A stretch of 64,000 nt of DNA from Lederbergia panacisoli (GTDB taxonomy: Bacteria > Bacillota > Bacilli > Bacillales > Bacillaceae_C): assembly GCF_024626525.1 (NCBI RefSeq), contig NZ_JANJGU010000010.1:1-64000 (forward strand), written 5' to 3'. Numbering within the stretch: position 1 is the first letter of the stretch; each line of letters begins with the position of its first letter. Shown piece by piece: positions 48,587-56,551 of the stretch. Both the position numbers and the translations under genes were made by a program. Under the pieces are notes generated by a model. It worked only from the letters and a program-made list of their open reading frames with translations. It ran no database searches and was not told the DNA's origin.

Positions 48587-48978
48587 GAAAAATTTCACCT
48601 CTTAAATGGTTCATTCTCAATACATAAAACGTGCCAAAGTCTTTAAACTAAATTATTATATATAAAAATTCATCAAAATACAATAGACGTTAAAAGGTTC
48701 ATTAAAATTTATGAATATCGCCATTTTTAATAAGAAAACCTTATATATTAGTTCTTAATTTGTGTAGAAGCGATATCTTTTATTGTATAATATTAAGGAA
48801 ATATTAAAAGTTCTGTATAATTACCTCACTCCGACACCTTGTCGGTCACTTTTCTAATTGGAGTCCTCCTTTTCTCAAAAGGTTATGGTCTCTTATTATC
48901 CCGTTAGTTGACATGGGAGTCAACCCCTTCTAATATGTAAGCCGCTGCGACCTTAAGATCAAGGAGGTTATTATTATA
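48587..48978 (+). promoter_or_regulatory. mrp operon promoter region and structured mrpA leader
   Basis: 392 bp without a gene. Candidate -10 boxes TATAAT at 48786-48791 and 48816-48821 (no strong -35). Downstream are three clear hairpins: CCGACA-CCT-TGTCGG (48831-48845) within an outer ACTCC/GGAGT stem (48828-48832, 48860-48864); CCTTTT-CTC-AAAAGG (about 48868-48882); GTTGAC-ATGGGA-GTCAAC (48906-48923). CCTCCTT (48865-48871) is exactly complementary to the mrpA Shine-Dalgarno AAGGAGG (48961-48967), and CCTT-AAGATC-AAGG can also mask it. No T-run terminator is seen, so translational control is more likely. It could be a cation-responsive riboswitch; I cannot match it to a named class. Confidence 0.65.
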
Positions 48979-51369
48979 TTGGTATCGATACAACTGGCAA
49001 TCATGATTCCTTTTTTGGCTGCCATCTTCATTCCTTTTTTATATAAAAAATTGCCCCGTATACATATCGGTTGGCTCGTTATGATTGTACCTGCCGCTCT
49101 ATTTATTGCACTTGCAAGCTTTATTCCTAGCATAGCTGAAGGTAGGACATTTTTACATACCGTACAATGGATTCCATCCTATGGCATTCATTTCACGACA
49201 TATGTTGATGGGCTCAGTATTATTTTTGGACTTTTGATCACAGGTATCGGAAGCCTCGTTATCCTTTATTCCATCTATTATTTATCCGCAAAAGAATCTC
49301 TGCATCATTTTTATACGTATTTGCTTTTATTTATGGGTGCTATGCTCGGGGTTATTTTTTCTGACAATTTAATGGTTTTGTATGTATTTTGGGAATTAAC
49401 AAGCATCTCATCCTTCTTGTTGATTGCGTTCTGGTACCACCGAAAAAAATCAAGATATGGTGCGCAAAAGGCTCTGCTCATCACATTTGGCGGTGGGATG
49501 GCGATGCTGACGAGCTTTTTTATGATTTACTTTATAACGGGTACGATGAGTGTTCGTGAGATTATTTCATCAATCGATATGAATCATGCACTGTTTATTC
49601 CTGCATTAGTATTGCTGCTCATTGGTGCTTTCACTAAATCAGCGCAATACCCGTTCCACATATGGCTCCCGGACGCTATGGAAGCACCGACGCCTGTTAG
49701 TGCCTATCTACATTCGGCGACTATGGTAAAAGCCGGCATTTACCTAGTGGCTCGCTTCACTCCTGTTTTCGGAAGCAGTGAAGTTTGGTTTTGGCTTGTC
49801 AGTAGTATAGGGTTGATCACTTTATTTTGGGGATCGTTCAATGCTGTTCGGCAAATCGATTTAAAAGCATTGCTTGCTTACTCCACGATCAGCCAGTTAG
49901 GACTGATTATGAGTCTATTTGGAATTGGATCAATCGCTCTTCAACTAGGGGCAAATGAAAATTCCATTATATTTACACAAGCCTCATTTGCGGCGTTATT
50001 CCACCTTGTTAATCACTCGACATTTAAAGGGGCTCTGTTTATGGTCGTAGGAATTGTCGACCATGGAGTCGGGACAAGGGATATACGCAGGTTAGGCGGC
50101 TTGATGGCCTTTATGCCAATTACATTTACGATTGCGTTAATTGGAAGCTTCTCGATGGCAGGTTTACCTCCATTCAACGGTTTTTTAAGTAAGGAAATGT
50201 TTTTCGAAGCGGTAGTAAATGTGAGTAAGTCTGATGTCTTTTCGTTTGGACCTCTATTCCCGGTCATCGCTTGGATCGCCAGTGTTTTGACATTCGTTTA
50301 TTGTATGATTATCGTGTTTAAAACATTCTTTGGACCTTATCAACCTGAAAAATTAGAGCATAAAGCCCATGAAGCAAAAATCGGCATGTTGATTTCGCCT
50401 ATCATCTTAAGCTTCTTCATCATTGGTATTTTTATATTCCCGAACATATTGGGCGATTCTTTACTTCGTCCTGGTTTAGCAAGCATTTTTCCTTCCATTC
50501 CTTTAGATGGAATGACGAAACCTATATCTTTATGGCATGGTTTTAATCCAGCACTATACATGACAATTGGGGTAGTGGTTGTTGGGATAGTCATATTTAC
50601 AATCGTACGCCGCAGGAAAAGTCTTTATTTTCCACCTAGCAAATGGACGTTTGATCAATTATACAATTCGACCCTTGAACAAATGGAAGTGCGTGGCTTT
50701 AAAATTACTTCATTGTATATGACCGGTTCTCTCCGTGATTATTTAGTGTATATTTATCTATTTTTAATCGTTTCGGTTGGAGGGATCTTCTTATTTACGG
50801 GTGCAAACACATTCGATCTATCTCATAATGCACCAATTAGTTTGTATGAAACATTGATTGTATTCGCAATGCTGACGGCTGGGATTGCGATTATCTTTGC
50901 CAAATCACGGATCACGGCTATTTTGTTAAATGGTGTTCTAGGGCTTTCGATTGCACTCCTTTTTGTTTTATTTAGGGCGCCAGACTTAGCCCTCACTCAG
51001 TTAGTTGTCGAAACAGTGACAACTGCCTTGTTCCTGCTTTGCTTTTATTTCTTGCCGAAAAAGGAAAAGGAAGATTCACCCCGAAGAACGAAAAACATTA
51101 ATCTCATTGTTTCTATTTTAGTCGGCATTATTTTCGTGTTAGTTGCTCTTTCCGTTCAAAGTGGAAAGCTATTTGAGACCATTTCATCATATTTTGAAAA
51201 TGCGTATGAGCTTGCTGGCGCCAATAATATCGTTAATGCAATTTTAGGTGATTTCCGTGCATTTGATACGATGCTGGAAGTTATTGTTCTCTTTATTGGT
51301 GGAATTGGGGTTTATACATTGATCAAGCTAAAGGCAAGGAAGGAGGACGAAAACATTGAAAATCAATGA
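48979..51369 (+). CDS. mrpA: Na+/H+ antiporter subunit MrpA
   Basis: 796 aa, TTG start with AAGGAGG 11 nt upstream. Related to respiratory complex I NuoL: antiporter core with FWELTSISSFLLIAFWYH, the KSAQYPFHIWLPDAMEAPTPVSAYLHSATMVKAG region holding the conserved Lys and His, and C-terminal extra helices with FRAPDLALTQLVVET, the part specific to MrpA. First gene of a complete seven-gene operon that exchanges cytoplasmic Na+ for external H+, important for alkali and salt tolerance. Confidence 0.97.
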   Translation: MVSIQLAIMIPFLAAIFIPFLYKKLPRIHIGWLVMIVPAALFIALASFIPSIAEGRTFLHTVQWIPSYGIHFTTYVDGLSIIFGLLITGIGSLVILYSIYYLSAKESLHHFYTYLLLFMGAMLGVIFSDNLMVLYVFWELTSISSFLLIAFWYHRKKSRYGAQKALLITFGGGMAMLTSFFMIYFITGTMSVREIISSIDMNHALFIPALVLLLIGAFTKSAQYPFHIWLPDAMEAPTPVSAYLHSATMVKAGIYLVARFTPVFGSSEVWFWLVSSIGLITLFWGSFNAVRQIDLKALLAYSTISQLGLIMSLFGIGSIALQLGANENSIIFTQASFAALFHLVNHSTFKGALFMVVGIVDHGVGTRDIRRLGGLMAFMPITFTIALIGSFSMAGLPPFNGFLSKEMFFEAVVNVSKSDVFSFGPLFPVIAWIASVLTFVYCMIIVFKTFFGPYQPEKLEHKAHEAKIGMLISPIILSFFIIGIFIFPNILGDSLLRPGLASIFPSIPLDGMTKPISLWHGFNPALYMTIGVVVVGIVIFTIVRRRKSLYFPPSKWTFDQLYNSTLEQMEVRGFKITSLYMTGSLRDYLVYIYLFLIVSVGGIFLFTGANTFDLSHNAPISLYETLIVFAMLTAGIAIIFAKSRITAILLNGVLGLSIALLFVLFRAPDLALTQLVVETVTTALFLLCFYFLPKKEKEDSPRRTKNINLIVSILVGIIFVLVALSVQSGKLFETISSYFENAYELAGANNIVNAILGDFRAFDTMLEVIVLFIGGIGVYTLIKLKARKEDENIENQ

Positions 51370-51778
51370 TGTGATTTTACAAACTGTCACTAGAATTGCC
51401 GTCTTTATCATCTTGACGATGGCCATTTATTTATTTATATCAGGTCATAACAGTCCGGGTGGCGGTTTTATCGGCGGTCTTATCCTTGCCTCTGCATTTG
51501 TGCTGCTTTGCCTTGCCTTTGATATTGAAACAATTACGAATGGGATCCCGTTGGATTTTAAAAAAGTTGCTGCAACAGGAGCATTCATCGTACTAGGAAC
51601 GGGGGTAGCTGCAATCTTTTTTGATGTTCCTTTTTTAAGTCAAACGTATTCTTACATTAACCTTCCGGTGGTTGGAAAAACAGCATTGGCGACAGTCACG
51701 TTCTTCGAGGCAGGAGTGGCACTCGCTGTAGTGGGGGTTGTCGTAACGATTATTTCGAGTATTAGTGAGGATGTGTAA
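51356..51778 (+). CDS. mrpB: Na+/H+ antiporter subunit MrpB
   Basis: 140 aa, TTG start inside the mrpA end (14-bp overlap) with GGAAGGAGG upstream. Four hydrophobic helices; the GHNSPGGGFIGGLI motif is the MnhB/MrpB signature. Membrane subunit of the Mrp complex. Confidence 0.95.
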   Translation: MKINDVILQTVTRIAVFIILTMAIYLFISGHNSPGGGFIGGLILASAFVLLCLAFDIETITNGIPLDFKKVAATGAFIVLGTGVAAIFFDVPFLSQTYSYINLPVVGKTALATVTFFEAGVALAVVGVVVTIISSISEDV

Positions 51779-51783
51779 CGAGT

Positions 51784-52116
51784 ATGGAAACATTGATCAT
51801 CATTTTGGCGGGAGTGTTGGTGACAGTTGCCACTTATTTAATTCTGTCCAAAGGGGTTTTACGGGTAATTTTAGGGACGGCTATATTATCCCATGCTGCA
51901 CATTTACTATTGATGACGATGGGTGGATTGAAAAAAGGCGGAGTACCTGTAATTGGGGAAGGAAACGGAATATATACGGATGCCCTTCCACAAGCATTAA
52001 TTTTAACGTCCATTGTCATCAGTTTTGCTGTGACGGCCTTCCTCCTAGTACTGGCTTATCGAACATATCAAGAAAATGAACTTTCGCAGATGGCAAGAGG
52101 GTTGAAAGATGAATAA
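51784..52116 (+). CDS. mrpC: Na+/H+ antiporter subunit MrpC
   Basis: 110 aa, NuoK-like, three membrane helices, with ILGTAILSHAAHLLLM and the DALPQALILTSIVISFAVTA segment conserved in MrpC. Follows mrpB by 5 bp and overlaps mrpD by 8 bp. Confidence 0.95.
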   Translation: METLIIILAGVLVTVATYLILSKGVLRVILGTAILSHAAHLLLMTMGGLKKGGVPVIGEGNGIYTDALPQALILTSIVISFAVTAFLLVLAYRTYQENELSQMARGLKDE

Positions 52117-53590
52117 TATCCTTGTATTGCCAATGGTGATCCCGCTGATGGCGGGTATTATTCTTGTTTTTCTAAGGTCATACATTCGCTTGCAAAGATG
52201 GCTTAGTTTAGCAGCAATGGCAGCAGTTGCGGGTATAAGCATCTATATATTAGAGATGATTCAAATGAACGGAATTCTTCGTCTTGATTTTGGAAATTGG
52301 AAACCGCCTTTTGGCATTCTGTTTGTCGGTGATTCTTTTTCAATGCTATTAGTATTGACGGCAAGCATCGTTACTGGGGTTTGTTTGATCTACGCGTTTC
52401 GATCGATTGGGCAAGCACGGGAAAAAATGTTCTTTTATCCATTTGTGTTATTTATGGTAGCCGGCGTCAATGGCTCGTTTTTGACAGGCGATCTTTTTAA
52501 CTTATATGTCTGTTTTGAAGTAATGTTATTGGCTTCATACGCGTTAATTACACTTGGAGGCACAAAACCTCAGTTTCGGGAATCGCTGAAATATGTCGTC
52601 ATCAATGTCGTTTCTTCTTGGGCTTTCTTAGTTGCGATTGCTTATTTATATGGAACGGTAGGAACGTTAAATATGGCCCACCTTTCGGCTCGAATTGCTG
52701 AGGCAGGGCAAACTCCTTTATTAACAGTGATTAGCATTTTATTTTTACTTGTGTTCGGTTTAAAGGCGGGCTTATTGCTTTATTTTTGGCTTCCAGGTTC
52801 TTATAGTGTACCGCCAACAGCAGTGGCGGCATTATTTGGAGCATTGTTGACGAAGGTAGGCATTTACGCGATCTTCCGCATGTTCACTCTCCTTTTCTAT
52901 CATGAGCCACAGATCACTCATACATTGATAGGGGTTATGGCAGGGATTACATTGATAGGTGGAAGCTTAGGGGCAGTTGCTTATAAAGATATCCGCCAGA
53001 TTGTTTCCTATAATGTTGTCATCGCAGTAGGGTTCATATTAGTGGGGCTTGCTGTTGCGACCCCAACTGCCATGGAAGGTTCCATCTATTACTTAGTTCA
53101 TGACATGATTGTTAAAGCGGTCTTGTTTTTACTTGCGGGAACTATAGTGGCTCTTACTGGAACGGCGAAGATTGATAGGATGAGCGGTCTTATTCAAAAT
53201 TATCCTCTACTAGGATGGCTGTTCTTTATTGTGATGCTAGCACTTGCCGGCATCCCGCCACTAAGCGGCTTTATTGGGAAGGTGTTAGTTGGACAAGGGG
53301 CTGTAGAGGGCGGGAATTATGTCCTGCTTGCCCTTGCATTACTATCGAGTATATTCGTTCTATATTCGCTGTTAAAAATTTTCAAGAACTGCTTTTGGGG
53401 AGAAACGATTATTAGTGAAGATGAACAAGTGCCGATAAAAAAAGGCTTGCTCATACCTTGTGTTATACTTACTGCTATTTCAATCGGATTAGGCCTAGGA
53501 GCTGAAATCATGGCTGTGTATGTTAAAGACGCGGCAAATACGTTAATGAATCCAGGGATTTACGTGGAAGCTATTTTGGGAAGTAAATGA
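52109..53590 (+). CDS. mrpD: Na+/H+ antiporter subunit MrpD
   Basis: 493 aa, NuoM/N-like antiporter subunit with about 14 helices. Conserved NLYVCFEVMLLASYALITLGG (with the key Glu) and LKAGLLLYFWLPGSYSVPPTAVAALFGALLTKVGIYA (with key Lys residues) are intact. It is followed by a 247-bp gap that separates it from mrpE, unlike the tight spacing elsewhere in the operon. Confidence 0.96.
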   Translation: MNNILVLPMVIPLMAGIILVFLRSYIRLQRWLSLAAMAAVAGISIYILEMIQMNGILRLDFGNWKPPFGILFVGDSFSMLLVLTASIVTGVCLIYAFRSIGQAREKMFFYPFVLFMVAGVNGSFLTGDLFNLYVCFEVMLLASYALITLGGTKPQFRESLKYVVINVVSSWAFLVAIAYLYGTVGTLNMAHLSARIAEAGQTPLLTVISILFLLVFGLKAGLLLYFWLPGSYSVPPTAVAALFGALLTKVGIYAIFRMFTLLFYHEPQITHTLIGVMAGITLIGGSLGAVAYKDIRQIVSYNVVIAVGFILVGLAVATPTAMEGSIYYLVHDMIVKAVLFLLAGTIVALTGTAKIDRMSGLIQNYPLLGWLFFIVMLALAGIPPLSGFIGKVLVGQGAVEGGNYVLLALALLSSIFVLYSLLKIFKNCFWGETIISEDEQVPIKKGLLIPCVILTAISIGLGLGAEIMAVYVKDAANTLMNPGIYVEAILGSK

Positions 53591-53603
53591 TATGTAAGTG
53601 AGG

Positions 53604-53834
53604 GCTAGTAAAATTGAGATGATGGTCAATAAAGCGGCGGTGACGGCCAGTATAGCGGGATTGATGGCCAGTAATACCGAGCTAACGGCCAGTATTACCG
53701 AGCTGACAGCCAGTAGAAGTGAAATGGTGGCCAGTAAAGTTAAGAGTTCGGCCCGTAATCCAGGGCTAACGGCCATTAAAATTGAAACGATAGCCAGCAA
53801 AGCCAAGATTATGGCTAAAAAGTTGAGGTGACGG
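53604..53834. repeat. 21-bp tandem repeat array inside the mrp operon
   Basis: Eleven consecutive 21-bp units start at 53604, 53625, 53646 and so on to 53814. Consensus GCCAGTAANACCGAGCTGACG, most regular at 53667-53708. A 77-codon frame (53598-53831, GTG) would encode 7-residue repeats (AS-x-TELT) but lacks a ribosome-binding site; the antisense frame is also open. Treated as non-coding, though a small peptide cannot be ruled out. It occupies the whole mrpD-mrpE gap. Confidence 0.85.
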
Positions 53835-53837
53835 TAA

Positions 53838-54320
53838 ATGCCAGCTCAGTTTCTGTTGAATTTATTTATAGCTTTTCTCTGGATGGTATTGAATGATGAA
53901 GATGTAATGCGGTTTCCTACCTTTTTTGAAGGGTTTCTCGTTGGAATCTTTATTATTTTTCTCATGCAGCGATTTTTTGGAAAGCAATTTTACTTACATC
54001 GTTTTTATTATGTGTTAAAGCTCATCCTCATTTTTATACAAGAGCTGTTTAAGTCAGCCTATGTTGTGTTGAAGCATATTTTAAGCAAGGAAATTGACAT
54101 TAAGCCTGGTATTTTTACGTATAAAACTTCTTTGAAAAGTGACTGGGAAGTGACGACGCTTGCGATGCTCCTGACGTTGACACCTGGTTCCGTCGTTATG
54201 GAAGTTTCACCTGAAGGCGATGTGTTTTATGTCCATGCACTCGATATCGAACGGTATAAAAGCGACCTGATTCGATCTTTAGGACGGTTTGAAAAAGCAA
54301 TAATGGAGGTGACCCGATAA
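53838..54320 (+). CDS. mrpE: Na+/H+ antiporter subunit MrpE
   Basis: 160 aa, ATG with TTGAGGTGACGG upstream. MnhE family: two or three N-terminal helices, then a cytoplasmic domain with TLLTLTPGSVVMEVSPEGD and VHALDIE conserved. Required for the full Mrp complex. Stop and next start overlap as TAATG. Confidence 0.95.
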   Translation: MPAQFLLNLFIAFLWMVLNDEDVMRFPTFFEGFLVGIFIIFLMQRFFGKQFYLHRFYYVLKLILIFIQELFKSAYVVLKHILSKEIDIKPGIFTYKTSLKSDWEVTTLAMLLTLTPGSVVMEVSPEGDVFYVHALDIERYKSDLIRSLGRFEKAIMEVTR

Positions 54321-54604
54321 TGATTGTCGTTATGTTGAAAGTTTCCCTTACTCTGTTTGCTTTGGCCATCGTCATATCGCTATATCGCATTATCCGTGGT
54401 CCGTCCATCCCGGATCGTGTCATTGCGATGGATATGATTGGAGTCAATCTCATATCTGCCATTGCGGCAATCTCCATTTTGCTGAAAACAAAAGCCTATT
54501 TAGAAGTCATCCTAATTTTAGGGATATTAGCTTTTATCAGTACGATTGCACTCTCAAAATTCATAGAGAGAGGTGTTATCATTGAGCGTAAACGAGATCG
54601 GTGA
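54320..54604 (+). CDS. mrpF: Na+/H+ antiporter subunit MrpF
   Basis: 94 aa, three membrane helices; YRIIRGPSIPDRVIAMDMIG is the MrpF signature. Overlaps mrpE by one base and mrpG by 23 bp. Confidence 0.95.
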   Translation: MIVVMLKVSLTLFALAIVISLYRIIRGPSIPDRVIAMDMIGVNLISAIAAISILLKTKAYLEVILILGILAFISTIALSKFIERGVIIERKRDR

Positions 54605-54938
54605 ATTTATTGGAGCATTTCTCATATTAATTGGAAGTCTATTCAGTGTCATAAGCGCCATTGGCATTATCCGCTTTCCAGATGTATACACGCGTGCCCA
54701 TGCAGCGACAAAAAGCTCCACTTTGGCTGTATTATTGGCTCTTTCAGGAGCATTTATTTATATTTGGTTTAGCGACGCCTTCATAAGCGTGCGCGTAATC
54801 TCCGGGATTTTATTTGTTTTCATTACAGCTCCGGTGTCGGGGCATCTTATTATTAGAGCGGCTTATCGTTCGAAGGTGAAGTTGGCTGATTCGACGATAG
54901 AGGATGAGTTAAGGCCGGTTTTAGAAAAAGAGGATTAG
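54582..54938 (+). CDS. mrpG: Na+/H+ antiporter subunit MrpG
   Basis: 118 aa from TTG 54582 with AGAGAGAGG upstream (a GTG at 54573 overlaps this site). Three helices; FSVISAIGIIRFPDVYTRAH is the PhaG/MnhG signature. Last gene of the operon, followed by a terminator. Confidence 0.94.
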   Translation: MSVNEIGEFIGAFLILIGSLFSVISAIGIIRFPDVYTRAHAATKSSTLAVLLALSGAFIYIWFSDAFISVRVISGILFVFITAPVSGHLIIRAAYRSKVKLADSTIEDELRPVLEKED

Positions 54939-54941
54939 AAA

Positions 54942-54978
54942 AGAGTGTTCATTTTAAAATGGACATTCTTTTTTTTTA
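54942..54978 (+). terminator. mrp operon terminator
   Basis: GAGTGTTCATTTT pairs with AAAATGGACATTC (one G-T), then a run of nine or more T. Confidence 0.88.
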
Positions 54979-55005
54979 TAATAAAAATTATAGATTATTA
55001 TATCA

Positions 55006-55035
55006 TTTACAATAGTGTGCGGCATACACTATAAT
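55006..55035 (+). promoter_or_regulatory. padR promoter with embedded operator
   Basis: -35 TTTACA (55006-55011), 18-bp spacer, perfect -10 TATAAT (55030-55035). The spacer is filled by a perfect inverted repeat ATAGTGT (55012-55018) - 7 bp - ACACTAT (55026-55032). PadR-family operators commonly have ATGT/ACAT-type dyads, so autorepression is likely. Confidence 0.75.
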
Positions 55036-55054
55036 GAAGTCAGGAGTTGATCAT

Positions 55055-55417
55055 ATGACGGATGTTAACGAACATATTGAAAAATTAATGCTAGAACTGC
55101 GGCGCGGGACGATTACAATCGGTGTCCTCAGTCAGTTATCAGAGCCACAGTATGGTTATTCACTCGTTAAAATGCTCGGGGATAAAGGCATTCAAGTCGA
55201 ACCAGGAACCCTTTATCCGCTGCTGAGAAGATTGGAGAAGCAAGGTTTATTAGTGAGCGAGTGGGATACGGATGAGGCGCGGCCACGGAAATATTACTTG
55301 TTAAGTGAAACCGGAAAAGAGGTGTATAAGCTTTTGTGTGTTGAATGGGAAAGCATCGTGAATAGCTTAAGTCATTTAATCAACCAAAAAGGGGATGATA
55401 GAGATGGAGTTGATTGA
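55055..55417 (+). CDS. PadR-family transcriptional regulator
   Basis: 120 aa from ATG 55055 with CAGGAG upstream. Winged helix with LRRGTITIGVLSQLSEPQYG, GTLYPLLRRLEKQGLLVSEW and the wing ARPRKYYLLSETGKE, the standard PadR pattern. It overlaps the downstream HAAS gene and is probably its regulator and partner. Its own promoter carries a dyad operator. Confidence 0.93.
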   Translation: MTDVNEHIEKLMLELRRGTITIGVLSQLSEPQYGYSLVKMLGDKGIQVEPGTLYPLLRRLEKQGLLVSEWDTDEARPRKYYLLSETGKEVYKLLCVEWESIVNSLSHLINQKGDDRDGVD

Positions 55418-56405
55418 AAGATATATTTACGCAGTTACACGTAGATTACCTCAATCGCAGAGGGAGGAGGTCGTGAAGGAACTGCGTGGGTTGATTGCAG
55501 ATATGTTAGATGATCAAATAGGGGAAGGGAAGGTCTCGGACTCACACATTGAAGAAGTATTGATGGAATTGGGCGACCCTAGGGAACTGGCACGGCAATA
55601 CGGAGGTAAAAATAAGTTTGTCATTGGCCCTGTTTTATTTGATCCATATATGACAGTGTTGAAAATATCTTTAATCTCCATTGTCTTAGCCATGGGTATG
55701 GTGTTTGTTATTAAAGTATATATGGATCCCGTTCAAGTAATCGATCACTTTGTAAGTTTTATTGTGTCAACGGTCATTACCATACCACAAGGCGTTGGCT
55801 GGGTTACACTTGTGTTTGGTTTATTGGAGTATTTTGGAGGCATTAATGAACAAAAACACAGCGTTCAAAATACTTGGAAATTAGCCGACCTTCCACCTCT
55901 TCCGGATACAAAAAGACAGATTAAACGTTGTGAACCGATTGCCGGTATCGTGTTTTTAGTTTTGCTGTTCATGATGTTTACTAGTCAATATTTTGGTATC
56001 TTTATTTTTAAAAATGGTGAGTTAAATACAGTGATTCCATTTTTAAACAAAGAAGCGATTTTAACAACTATGCCAGCAATCATTCTCTTATTGGGATTGG
56101 GCATATTAAAAGAAGCCTTAAAGCTCGTATACGAACGATGGACAAAAAAACTATTTTTATACACGATTTTAATCAATGCTATTTCGCTCGCAGTAGTGAT
56201 ATTGATGGTCTACACCTCGTCATTTTGGAACCCGAATTTCATGCTGGAGTTGTCGCAGGTTCATAATATCGCGGTTGGAAGCGAAGCGTATGATACAACC
56301 CAAACCATTTGGAATACGTCTACTGGTTTGTTTGTGATTTTTCTAATCATTGGGTTGATATGGGAAATTGTAAAAGGAATTTTTAAGATGCGAAAAATGT
56401 CGTAA
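55404..56405 (+). CDS. HAAS-domain membrane protein (DUF1700/DUF1129-like)
   Basis: 333 aa from ATG 55404, with AAAAAGGGG upstream and 14-bp overlap with padR. The N-terminal ~75 residues (YIYAVTRRLPQSQREEVVKE ... MELGDPRELARQYGG) match the HAAS signalling domain regularly encoded beside PadR regulators. Then about six membrane helices. Probably senses an envelope signal and acts with PadR; the signal is unknown. Confidence 0.87.
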   Translation: MELIERYIYAVTRRLPQSQREEVVKELRGLIADMLDDQIGEGKVSDSHIEEVLMELGDPRELARQYGGKNKFVIGPVLFDPYMTVLKISLISIVLAMGMVFVIKVYMDPVQVIDHFVSFIVSTVITIPQGVGWVTLVFGLLEYFGGINEQKHSVQNTWKLADLPPLPDTKRQIKRCEPIAGIVFLVLLFMMFTSQYFGIFIFKNGELNTVIPFLNKEAILTTMPAIILLLGLGILKEALKLVYERWTKKLFLYTILINAISLAVVILMVYTSSFWNPNFMLELSQVHNIAVGSEAYDTTQTIWNTSTGLFVIFLIIGLIWEIVKGIFKMRKMS

Positions 56406-56460
56406 GGTTTTTTAATTAATTGTTACATTAAAAGTTAAATGATCGATGATTTGGGTAAAT

Positions 56461-56513
56461 AAAACTTTTAATAAGGTATTTGCGGACCGCGCATGCCTAT
56501 TAAAAGTTTTTTT
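56461..56513 (+). terminator. Terminator after the HAAS gene
   Basis: AAAACTTTTAATA pairs with TATTAAAAGTTTT across a GC-rich loop, followed by T-run. Confidence 0.82.
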
Positions 56514-56551
56514 ATTTGTTATAAAATAGCCGCTTGAAAGGAGGTGAAGAA

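Noticed and set aside
53543-53806. 87-aa hydrophobic antisense ORF with Leu/Val/Ala repeats
   Set aside because: Antisense frame of the 21-bp array; its regular hydrophobic look follows from the repeat and there is no start signal.
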